Shown one piece after another: positions 1-7,892 of a stretch of 41,754 bases of DNA; position 1 is the first letter of the stretch, and each line of letters begins with the position of its first letter. The notes beneath the pieces were generated by a model. The model saw only the letters and a program-made list of their open reading frames with translations, had not been told where the DNA came from and did not search any database. The position numbers and the translations under genes were made by a program. Origin of the DNA: Zelonia costaricensis (lineage: Eukaryota; Euglenozoa; Kinetoplastea; Trypanosomatida; Trypanosomatidae); NCBI GenBank assembly GCA_030849075.1, contig JASAOO010003328.1:1-41754 (forward strand), in the 5' to 3' direction.

Positions 1-396
1 GCTCCTGCAGCGTCGGCAGCCACGCAGCAACGTCGTTCGCGGCGCGGCACTTCACCCACAGCTGCTGTGCCCGCGTCGTCAGATGTGTGCGACGAAGCAG
101 CAGCTCCTCCGGCAGCTGCGACGCCAGCTCGTGTTGGCGCGCCATCTCGCGGAGGTTTGCGCGGTCCACCTCCGCCAGCTGGTCCTTCACGAGCAGCGCC
201 CCCTGCAGCAGCTGCGCCACGCGGGGGCGGTGTGCACGGCGTGCACGTGCGCCTCTAGCTCAGCCAGCGCGTTGCCGCGCGCCGTCGCACCTTTGGGCGG
301 CATCTTCGTCTGCATGTCCCAGGCGCCGAGGGCCAGAAGGTGGCGCAGGTTGTGCAGCTTCACGTGCAGCTGCTTCAGCTCCTCGTAGGCCTGCAT
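1..396 (-). CDS. M32 family metallocarboxypeptidase, N-terminal part, with an internal frameshift
   Basis: This is the start of a zinc carboxypeptidase of family M32 (carboxypeptidase Taq type), which removes C-terminal residues from peptides in the cytosol. The ATG is at 396. The first 58 residues carry the family N-terminus (MQAYEELKQLHVKLHNL, then a 'LLALGAWDMQTKMPPKG' stretch). The zinc site (HExxH) would lie beyond the left edge. The frame breaks at the C-run opposite 223-227: the uninterrupted frame stops at 187, but shifting by one base there gives an open, helix-rich continuation to base 1 (RVAQLLQGALLVKDQLAEVD and onward). One missing C would explain this. It may be an assembly error in a homopolymer or a true inactivating mutation. 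A pyrimidine tract opposite 415-478, with AG at 414-413, gives a 5' UTR of about 16 nt. Confidence 0.85.
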
Positions 397-1712
397 GGTG
401 TCGGGGTGGAAGCTGCGGGGGAGGGGAGGGGGACGGGGATGAGGTTTGGGGAGGGAGAGGGGAGGGGAGACTTCAAGACGATAGTGGGTTTGCTGAGAGA
501 AGTGTGTGGTGGGGCGGAGTGAGCCGTTCGTTCAGCGAGGTGTGGGGGGATAGGGGGGGGGGAGCTAGGGACGGCCAAGCTCGCGAGGGAGGCGTGCAGT
601 GGCGGGCGTGCGGCGAGGAGGTTTGCGAGAGACGCCAGTTGGGGAGCACCAGAAACCTTGACTCAAAGAAGAGGCCACGAGTCAGCGCCGTCACAGCAGC
701 GACCTCAACGAACCGCCGCTTACAGCTCTGGCGCACCCCTGCGCCGGCGTGTGGATGTTGCCACTGTCGCGGACACCGCGGCCCCGAATCCTCGTGTCGC
801 CGCTCATGAAAGGACGCGAGGAGGAGAAGAGGCGGTTGTTATGGATCGCGCTTACAGCGCGTTGCGAGTTCGCACCAAAATCGCCCGTAGGTAGAGGACT
901 GTTCAGGGAGAAGATTCAATCCAGTGATGGAACTGCGAAGCGCGACCGCAGCGGCCGACGCACACGAGCTGGCCGGGCCGGCACATCGCAAAAACAAGAC
1001 AAGATCGCACAACAAAATGCATGCGACGAGGCGGTGCGAAACACACACACACACACAAAGACTGAGGCTTAGGCGCGCTTTGGCAAGAAGAACACACTAC
1101 GGGAGAACAGAGGACGGCAGAGCCTTTCGGCCCCTTCGCCGCACCGCACTTGCGCTGAGCGCCCCTGGAATAGCCGGGTTCGTTGCTGTGGAGCTGGTGA
1201 GCGAGCGAGCGAGAGAGAGGAGCAGACACAGACGGCTGCTGCGCTCCCTCCGCCAAAGGGAGTGTCCGCCCAACATGTGAGGAGTCGGGGAAGGGGCGAT
1301 GGTGCGGGGCCAGCGGGAGGAGACGGTGGTGTTCCGTCATGCGCAATTCCGCTGCACCCATCACACCTCAGGGCACACCGCGGCCGCCGTCAAGACACCG
1401 TCGCGTCGCCCTGTTCAGAAAGCAAGTAAAAGAAACGAGAAGGAAAAGGGTGGGTGGGGGGGGCGCGGAGTGTACGAGCCGCGCGCCGGAACACATTTTG
1501 GCGCCTTCGCGACGCGCACCGCTCGCCCCCAAAAAGAAAAAAAAAACAGAAGGAAGCGAGGCGGGCAAAGGAGGTGCAGGCGGAGTGTCCTCCCGCCCGC
1601 ACGAGACGGGTGCTGCTCTCTGCGTGCGTGCCCCGTCTGTGCCCGCTAGCGTGAGTGAGCATCGGCGTAGCGAGGCTTCGGTCGCGTGCGACTGCCCAGT
1701 GAATTGCTGAGC
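397..1712. other. Intergenic region between the 703-residue protein and the M32 gene
   Basis: About 1.3 kb without a convincing gene. It should hold the 3' UTR and poly(A) site of the gene ending at 1713 and the splice acceptor of the M32 gene. The + strand is purine-rich at 415-478 and 540-565, so the transcript is pyrimidine-rich there. There is an (AC)8 run at 1041-1056 and an A-tract near 1537-1546. Short open frames here have biased composition and no recognisable domain. Confidence 0.6.
413..478 (-). promoter_or_regulatory. Trans-splice acceptor of the M32 gene
   Basis: On the minus strand an almost pure C/T tract opposite 415-478 runs into the first AG at 414-413, 17 nt before the ATG. 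This is the standard layout for spliced-leader addition in trypanosomatids. The assignment is an inference from sequence only. Confidence 0.55.
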
Positions 1713-3824
1713 CTACCGAGGTGTGCTGATGCTGCGCTCTTGCAGACTGCTGTGGGGTGTATCCGTGCTACTCGTGCCTTTGCGGCCTTTGGCGCGCGGC
1801 CTGTCGGCTTCGACTCCTTCGGCGGTGCCGTCTGATGGCTCCGGCGCGTTCGAGCTGTCGGTTTCGTCCGGCGGCTCTGTCGCACCGGCCTCCTCCGCGT
1901 CTTCCTCATCCCCCGTGTCGCCGTCCTCCTGCGCTTCAGCGTCCGCGTGCCACGCCGCTGCGGCGGCGCTGCGGAGCTCACGCACGACGGTGTTGCCGCG
2001 GATGTAGGCGGCGTCCACAGCGGCGAGCGTCGGGGTGGGGGCGATGATGTAGCCGAGAGGCAGCAGTCCTGTCGCGGCAGCGGTGCTTCCCCTTTTGTGG
2101 TTGCTCGCCTGCTGGTGCGCCGCGACACAGGCCGCCGAGTCGCGCATGAGGCGGAGGAGCGAAGCGTAATCGGCAAAGGCGTCTGACGTGAGGGGAACCC
2201 GGTCCAGCTTGCTCTGCATGCGGGCCACGACGTCGTATACGCACTGCGGCAGCCACCGCGCGTCTCCGCCGTCGTCGCCGCGTAGCAGACACACGCGGAG
2301 GCGACACATGGTCACGGCTGCTTTCATGAGGGCACAGCGGTGTGACGTGTTGGTTGACAGGTAAGCCGCCAGCTCAGCGAGGGAGAGGGTGCAACCCAGC
2401 AGCGGCTCGAGCAGGGCGGCGTGTGGCAGTCCAGGCACGGTGCTGCGCTCGCACAGGCTGCAAAGCGACTCGACAACCCAGCCAGCCGTCTGCACTGCCT
2501 CGTCGACCAGCACCTCCATCGCCCAGACCGGCGTCGCGCCATGCAGTAACGGCGGCTTATCTGCGCGCGCCGTCGCGCCCGACGCGTGGGCAAGGGCGAG
2601 GTGCCGAAGTCCGCGCAGCCGCAGCGAGGCAAGCAGCAGCGCCAGCCAGTCGCGCGGAAAGTCAGCCGCCACGACACCGGCGCGCTCTGCGGCCCCCGCG
2701 GCGCTGAGGACGGAGTCCACGACCTGCACCACCTTGCAGGCGACCTGCGCAGCCTGGCGCAGCCGCTTCCAGCACAGCCGCAGAGGGAGCGACTGGCCAG
2801 CGGGTGGGGCGGCGCAGATGCTGTGCACCTCGTCGGTCAGTACGACGCACTCGTGCTCGAGCAAACTCAGTGCCCACGTGGCGGCGCCGGGGTCCGCAGT
2901 GTCTGCCGCCACCGCGCGGCCAACGACCGAGGCGGTGCTGCACAGCCGCAGCTCCGCCCACACGAGCCGAAGCACCTCGCGCGGCGCGAGGCCTGCGATG
3001 CGGTCGCGCAGCACGCTGCACCTGCAGCCCCAGCGGCGCTGCTGCTGCACAAACGCCGCGAGGGACCACATTGCGGGCCGCACGGCGCTGTCGAAGTCGG
3101 CGGCGAGGCGGCGCGGCGGGAGCCGCCGGCTGGGCGGTGGCGTCGTGGTCGTCTGCAGAGCGGCGGCGTGGCGCGGCGGCTTCACCGGCGCCGGCGGCGG
3201 CGTCGCGCCCGGCGAGGTGCTGCGCTGCAGCGGTGTGAGCCAGTCGGGGCCCGCTGCTTCACCCGCCAGTGGGACGGCCTGCATGTACAGGGTGGAGGTC
3301 TGGTAGTGCCGGAAGAGCACCTCGACGTCCGTGCAGAGGAAGTAGCGCGTCTCCAGCCGCGAGGAGAGGGACGGGGTGATGGGTCCCCATACGCCCGTCA
3401 CTGCGTCCTGGCCCAGCACCTGCACGTTCCACTGCAGCGACGTCGGCACCGGGGCGGCGTGCGGCAGCAGCAGCGTCATGACGATGTCGTTCCACGTCAC
3501 GCCCCTATCGCTGACGCAGAAGGGCAGCCGACACCGCGCGGTGGCGGCCATGTGAAAAGAGAAGAGATGGCTGTTCACCAGCGGCAAGCGCTGCACGGTA
3601 AAGATGTTCACGGACGTCAGCGGGGCGCTGGCGAAGGCGGAGGTGAGCACTTGGTAGGCGGTGCCCACTACGCTGTTGAAGAGGACTGCCCGCGGGACGG
3701 GCGGGGCTAGGGGGAGCGGCACATCCGCCTCGGGGGAGGGCGGCGCAGCTGACGCGCTCGCCTTCATGTGACTTTGCGCCGACGCGGCGGCACAACAAAG
3801 GTGCAGCTGCTCCAGCTGCGGCAT
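1713..3824 (-). CDS. Conserved-looking protein of unknown function (703 aa)
   Basis: I do not recognise this protein. The start at 3824 (MPQLEQLHL) is chosen because the first AG after a pyrimidine tract lies at 3876-3875, about 50 nt upstream; a second Met at 3767 (MKASASAA) is possible. Residues about 40-200 look like a compact, mostly beta domain (rich in V, F, Y and W). A Pro/Thr/Arg linker follows at about 205-240, then a long Ala/Leu/Cys-rich helical region, and an acidic low-complexity tail from about residue 618 (runs of D/E mixed with Pro and Thr) ending in a basic Lys/Arg patch. No signal peptide or membrane segment is evident. The open frame continues upstream to 4295, but that part is splice-signal sequence. 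Confidence 0.75.
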   Translation of the reverse strand: MPQLEQLHLCCAAASAQSHMKASASAAPPSPEADVPLPLAPPVPRAVLFNSVVGTAYQVLTSAFASAPLTSVNIFTVQRLPLVNSHLFSFHMAATARCRLPFCVSDRGVTWNDIVMTLLLPHAAPVPTSLQWNVQVLGQDAVTGVWGPITPSLSSRLETRYFLCTDVEVLFRHYQTSTLYMQAVPLAGEAAGPDWLTPLQRSTSPGATPPPAPVKPPRHAAALQTTTTPPPSRRLPPRRLAADFDSAVRPAMWSLAAFVQQQRRWGCRCSVLRDRIAGLAPREVLRLVWAELRLCSTASVVGRAVAADTADPGAATWALSLLEHECVVLTDEVHSICAAPPAGQSLPLRLCWKRLRQAAQVACKVVQVVDSVLSAAGAAERAGVVAADFPRDWLALLLASLRLRGLRHLALAHASGATARADKPPLLHGATPVWAMEVLVDEAVQTAGWVVESLCSLCERSTVPGLPHAALLEPLLGCTLSLAELAAYLSTNTSHRCALMKAAVTMCRLRVCLLRGDDGGDARWLPQCVYDVVARMQSKLDRVPLTSDAFADYASLLRLMRDSAACVAAHQQASNHKRGSTAAATGLLPLGYIIAPTPTLAAVDAAYIRGNTVVRELRSAAAAAWHADAEAQEDGDTGDEEDAEEAGATEPPDETDSSNAPEPSDGTAEGVEADRPRAKGRKGTSSTDTPHSSLQERSISTPR

Positions 3825-4896
3825 CGAGCTGCGCTGCAGGCCGTACGTGGTTCGGACGAGACGCCGCGGCTCTTCTTTAGACGGGGAGTGGAGGCGAGGG
3901 AGGCGTTCTGGCCGCAGGAGCTTGGCGGCTCTCGCGGTCTCTGTTGTGCTCTGACTGCTTCGGCGTCGTCTCACGTGCAGCGAGGCGTCTTCGTCGAGGC
4001 CTCGACGCCGCACGAGATCTGGAGGGTGCCTGGGGCGGGTATGTCTGCGCCTCTTGCGCGTCGCTGCCGTGCAACACGACTGCGGCTCTCTGGCTGTTTG
4101 ACTGTATGAAGGTGTGCCTCTAGGTGTGTGCGTGAGTGAGAAGGAAATGAACCGACAAACGCAAGATAGCGCCGCGACCAGCGGGCTGCTCTGTGCAGGC
4201 GCCGATATCGATGGGGGTGGGAGAGGAATCGGGGTCGGGTTTGGGGCGGAGGGGGAGGAGGAGGTTCGACTCGACACACTCAATGCTCGGAGCAAAGCCA
4301 GACAAAGACGTGTGCGAGGGTGTGTGCGGGTGCGCGAGGAGAGGGGAGGGGAGGGGAGGGGAGGGGGGCGGGCGTCCGCCGCTGATCTGTGCGGGCGGTA
4401 CTCCGTTGTTTATGCTGTGTTATCGGTATCGTTCTGTGTGCTGAGGTGTCTGTGTGCGCGGGAGTGGGCGGGTGGGGGGGGGGAGGGGGTGTGCTGCTGT
4501 GGGGTGCGGTGTTGGGTGGGGCTCGTGAGGGGGGGGGGGGAGGCGGTCGGCTTGGCGCTGCACAGAGGGCAGAGAAAGGAGGAAAGGCAGTATGTCGGAC
4601 GATGAGGGACGAGAGAAGCTCCAGCTCTCGTGACGTGCGCCACACGGGTAGGCTCACACGCGGTGCGGACGACCCCGCCTCGTTGAACTCCCGAGAGGGA
4701 CGCGACGCCGTGTTTCGCGGAGGGCGGGGCGGTTTCAGTCGGCGCTGTTAGGCGGGGGGAGAGAGGAGGGAGGGAGAGGGGAGGGAGGTGTGAAGGCACC
4801 TGATGTGCCCCCCGCGCGTGTTTCGTCTTCTATGAAGCGGACTCCGCGCAACGAGGCCGCCGCGCTGACGAGTCCTCACGGCACTCAAAAGGAGTT
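3825..4896. other. Intergenic region with purine/G-rich repeats
   Basis: About 1.07 kb. A minus-strand pyrimidine tract opposite about 3879-3905 and AG at 3876-3875 serve the gene ending at 1713. An (AGGGG)n run lies at 4341-4368, with G-runs at 4474-4483 and 4529-4540 and another purine tract at about 4750-4790. The rest is probably the 3' UTR of the chromodomain gene. No gene is supported. Confidence 0.6.
4341..4368 (+). repeat. (AGGGG)n pentanucleotide repeat
   Basis: About five tandem AGGGG units ending in a run of six G. On the + strand this could form a G-quadruplex. In the minus-strand transcript it is a pyrimidine tract. Confidence 0.8.
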
Positions 4897-5985
4897 TCAG
4901 CACAAGACGACGGAGTGCTCAAGCAGGTAATCGATCAGCAGCTGTGGGAAGGCAACGCGAAACACCGACAGCGGCATGGACGTGACGCGTCCACTGGCGG
5001 GGAACAGGTCGTTGACGGGTGCAGCGGAAGCAGCGTTGCTCGTGGGCGCCGGGGCCGGGTCCGGTATGACGTACCGCACCACGAGCTGCTCCACGTGCGG
5101 CTTGACCAGTTCGGCGGCAGTGCCGCTGAGCAGCGGGGACTCGAGCTGAACGCTGAGGCGCAGCTGCTCCACGTCACGTTCGCCAACGAGGGCGTCCAGT
5201 GCCACGGGTGCGCCGTAGACGGCTCCGCTGCGCGTCGTGTAAGGCGGTGCGATGCTGATGATGCGCAGCCGCGACGAGCGCTCCAGCTCCTGCGCCACCG
5301 CCCGCCGCGCGTCCGCCGCCGCATCCTCGCCGTAGAGGCGGAAGCTGGAGTGAAAGGGCGTTATGGACTGCGCGGCCTCGACGCTGTGGAGGAGCGTCTG
5401 CCCGTGCGTCTCGCGCCAGCGCTTCTCAAGCTCGAGAGCTGGCGCGGTGTGCAGGGCGACGGCGGCGCCGGTGGCGGGGAGGCGGCGCTTCTTCTGGTGG
5501 CTGCCGCTGCGGTTGAGGGCGGCGGCTGCCTCTTCGGCCAGCACCACCTCACCGAGTAGGAGGACGGTGCCCTCCTCCGCGGCACGGTGTGGGCCGCCGC
5601 ACGCGTCGCCGCTGCTTTGGCGGTGCGGTGGCCGCAGCAGCACCCCGCTCAGCACCTCCGTCTGCCCCGCGTCGCCCGAGACCGGCGCTGGGGTGCCTGA
5701 CCGGCTCCGCTTACGCCGCGGCGCTGACGAGGCACCTCGTGCCGCACCGTCGCCCGCAGAGCTGCACCAGTGCGCATCGCGCCACTGCGTGAGCTGCGCG
5801 TCCACGGCGTCCATGCACCGCTGGTCGGCGACCTGAACCATCTCCGCGCAGTTCTCAGTGAGCTGCTCGCGCTTCTCCCACGTCGCCCCGCCGGGGAAGC
5901 CCTTCCACTGCACCGCGTACTCGACGGTTCCGTCCTCGTCGCTGATGCGGCGGGCTGTGATGTCCTCCACGGCGAAGTAGGTCAT
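4897..5985 (-). CDS. Chromodomain protein with an HP1-like C-terminus (362 aa)
   Basis: Residues 2-55 form a chromodomain: 'YFAVEDITARRI', a 'VEYAVQWKGF' strand and 'ATWE' followed by a C-terminal helix. The aromatic cage positions that read methyl-lysine in HP1 are filled by F4, W27 and F30, so binding is plausible. A basic, Ser-rich linker follows (RRKRSRSGTP around residue 90), likely a nuclear localisation signal. The last 25 residues ('VAFPQLLIDYLLEHSVV') resemble the final helix of a chromoshadow domain, which dimerises HP1. The ATG at 5985 is used because the chromodomain begins there; the upstream open frame is low-complexity splice-signal sequence. A nuclear chromatin-reader role is inferred; the specific histone mark is unknown. 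Confidence 0.85.
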   Translation of the reverse strand: MTYFAVEDITARRISDEDGTVEYAVQWKGFPGGATWEKREQLTENCAEMVQVADQRCMDAVDAQLTQWRDAHWCSSAGDGAARGASSAPRRKRSRSGTPAPVSGDAGQTEVLSGVLLRPPHRQSSGDACGGPHRAAEEGTVLLLGEVVLAEEAAAALNRSGSHQKKRRLPATGAAVALHTAPALELEKRWRETHGQTLLHSVEAAQSITPFHSSFRLYGEDAAADARRAVAQELERSSRLRIISIAPPYTTRSGAVYGAPVALDALVGERDVEQLRLSVQLESPLLSGTAAELVKPHVEQLVVRYVIPDPAPAPTSNAASAAPVNDLFPASGRVTSMPLSVFRVAFPQLLIDYLLEHSVVLC

Positions 5986-6802
5986 CTCGCCAACAGGCCC
6001 GACGACGGCGTCCACCAGCGTGGGTGTGTGTGTGCGTGTGGGTGCTGGTCGCACTTGTGCCGCGGAAATGTGAGGAGAGGGCGTGCGGGGCGGTGGTGAA
6101 GGGAGATGACGAGCATTAGTGGAGGAAGGAGGAGCGGGAACGGCGAAGATGGAGGGAGGATGGTGCGAGGCAGAAGAGGGGGGGGGGGGGGGGCGGCGAC
6201 GCGTCAGCTGTGATTGGCGCAATGAATCCGAGCACGAGCTCGCGCGCCAGTGAGGTCCTCCAGTCCGTGCGCAGCGACGTGTACGTGGCGACCCTGACAG
6301 AGGAGGAGGTGTCATGAGGAGTCCCACTCTGACACAGGCGCAGGCCTCACAATTGGAGTCACGGACGCCTCGTGTACGCGCACCCGCGCTCGGGAACACC
6401 ACGTTCCCTCATGCGCAGAAGCCAGCGGAGACAGACAGCGATGCCCGGCCACGATTCGTGTTGCTCTTTCATCGAGTATGTGGGGCTCAACCGATTCTCC
6501 GCGAGGTTCGGAGCAACGAGGCACAAACAAAGAAGACACAGCTGATACGTTGGCCTCTGAGGGACAAGATCAGCCCATGTGAAACAACACACACACGCAC
6601 GCACACAACTTGCTCGCGCGTCTTACGCGTGCATCACGGCCGACGGCGGGGCCGAGTTGCGCTACCTACGCTACCGCCACAACGACACAAACTCACCTTC
6701 AATTGAGAGCAAAAGGTCACTATTCGCCTGGGCAACACGCCGACAAATACAAGCACACACACAGACACACATGCACGTGCATCTCACCATCAGCCTTCGC
6801 GT
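5986..6802. other. Intergenic region between bL12m and the chromodomain gene
   Basis: About 0.8 kb. It has (GT)n at 6024-6042, a purine tract at about 6100-6195 including G16 at 6178-6193, and two (CA)n-rich stretches at about 6586-6607 and 6744-6772. Candidate acceptor AGs for the chromodomain gene lie opposite about 6045-6060, but the exact one is unclear. No gene is supported. Confidence 0.55.
6178..6193 (+). repeat. G16 homopolymer
   Basis: Sixteen consecutive G residues inside a purine-rich stretch. In the minus-strand transcript this is a C-run within the pyrimidine tract upstream of the chromodomain gene. Confidence 0.85.
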
Positions 6803-7357
6803 TTAGAGAAGCTCCACCTTGGCGCCGAGCTTCTCGTACAGCGTCTTGAGCTTCTCCGCATCGTCCTTGCTCATGTTGGTAGCCACGAGGCCAGGACACT
6901 TCTCCACCGCCTTCTTCGCATCCGCGATGCTGAGGCTCGTTACGGTCCGCAGCTCCTTGATGAGCTTGATCTTCAGCTCCGGCGCAAACTTTTCCAGCTT
7001 CACGTCGTACGTCAGCTTCTCCACCTTCTTCTTCTCGGCCTTGGGTGCCTCCGCCGCGGCGGCGTCAGCTGCCGGGGCTGCTGCGGCCGCCACCGCTGCC
7101 GGTGCCATCATCACCGCGCCGCCGCCGCCACCGCCGCCGAGACCGCGGAGGAGAGCCTTCTCGTAGAAGTCGTCGCTGTGCCCCAACTTCTTGAAGATGA
7201 GCCGCTGCAGGTCCGAGACCTCCTTCAGTGTCAGCTGCGCGTAGGTCGCTGCGAGGTCGTCCAGCTTCGCGTTCGTGCCCGCAGCCGGGGCGGAGCAGAA
7301 GCGGAACGCCACGGCGGCACGGCCAGCCAGCGCGCTAGAGACGATGGCGCGGCGCAT
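6803..7357 (-). CDS. MRPL12: Mitochondrial ribosomal protein bL12m (L7/L12), 184 aa
   Basis: This is the stalk protein of the mitochondrial large ribosomal subunit, which recruits translation factors. Residues 1-27 are Arg/Ala-rich with no acidic residue, a likely mitochondrial presequence. Residues 28-72 match the N-terminal dimerisation helices. Residues 73-115 are a Gly then Ala/Pro/Glu/Lys hinge. Residues 116-184 are the conserved C-terminal domain ('KLIKELRTVTSLSIADAKKAVE', 'SKDDAEKLKTLYEKLGAKVEL'), closely paralleling bacterial L12. The length is typical for a mitochondrial L12. A pyrimidine tract upstream with AG at 7391-7390 gives a UTR of about 33 nt. The Gly7 run in the hinge is unusual. 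Confidence 0.96.
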   Translation of the reverse strand: MRRAIVSSALAGRAAVAFRFCSAPAAGTNAKLDDLAATYAQLTLKEVSDLQRLIFKKLGHSDDFYEKALLRGLGGGGGGGAVMMAPAAVAAAAAPAADAAAAEAPKAEKKKVEKLTYDVKLEKFAPELKIKLIKELRTVTSLSIADAKKAVEKCPGLVATNMSKDDAEKLKTLYEKLGAKVELL

Positions 7358-7892
7358 TGCACAGGCGAGAGAGAGGGGAGTGCGTTTTCCTAATGTGAGG
7401 AGGGGTGCAAGAGAAAAGTGGGGTGCGTGCCTGCCTACTATGACACGCGAAGGAATAAAAAAAGAAAGAAGCGCGCAACGGAGGTGGAGGGCGACTACGG
7501 GGGTGGTGGAGTCGAGGTGCGCAAGGCGAAGGAGGAGAGAGAAGGGGAGGAGGGGAGGGGAGGGACACTTAGGTCGTGTTGGTTGGACTTCGCCACGTCA
7601 CGTACCACGCCAGCAGACGGTGGCAACGCGGCTTTTCCTCTGCCTTCTCCGCGAGGGTCGCGTGTCCACCGGCGACTCAGACGCCGTGCCCCCCTTTTCC
7701 CGATGCACGTGGCGGTTGTGCGACTCGCAGAGCATCGCAATTGGCGAGTTGCCTCGCTTCTTTTCCGCAGGCTCTCACGCCGGAACACTTACGCAGTCAA
7801 ACATACGCGCAGAACAACAAACCTGCGAGTCTGTCTTTTCTGGGCACCGCACTCTGCCGCCGTTGGCGGCGTTGAGCTGCGGGCATCGGGCC
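7358..7892. other. Intergenic region between HAT and bL12m
   Basis: 535 nt. The bL12m acceptor lies at 7391-7390 after a C/T tract opposite 7393-7420. A second purine tract at about 7540-7565 may serve alternative processing. The rest is probably the 3' UTR of the acetyltransferase gene. No gene is supported. Confidence 0.55.

Noticed and set aside
2586..3710. 374-codon open frame on the + strand
   Set aside because: Antisense to the 703-residue protein, Arg/Gly/Ala-rich, no domain, no upstream pyrimidine tract on that strand.
4262..4275. tRNA B-box-like GGTTCGACTC
   Set aside because: No matching A-box or cloverleaf could be drawn around it.
3825..4295. N-terminal extension of the 703-residue protein by 157 codons
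   Set aside because: The stretch lies over the 3879-3905 pyrimidine tract and the acceptor AG at 3876; its composition is Ser/Pro/Arg low complexity typical of splice-signal sequence.
5986..6402. Extension of the chromodomain protein upstream of 5985
   Set aside because: It crosses the G16 run and GT repeats; the chromodomain starts directly at the chosen Met.
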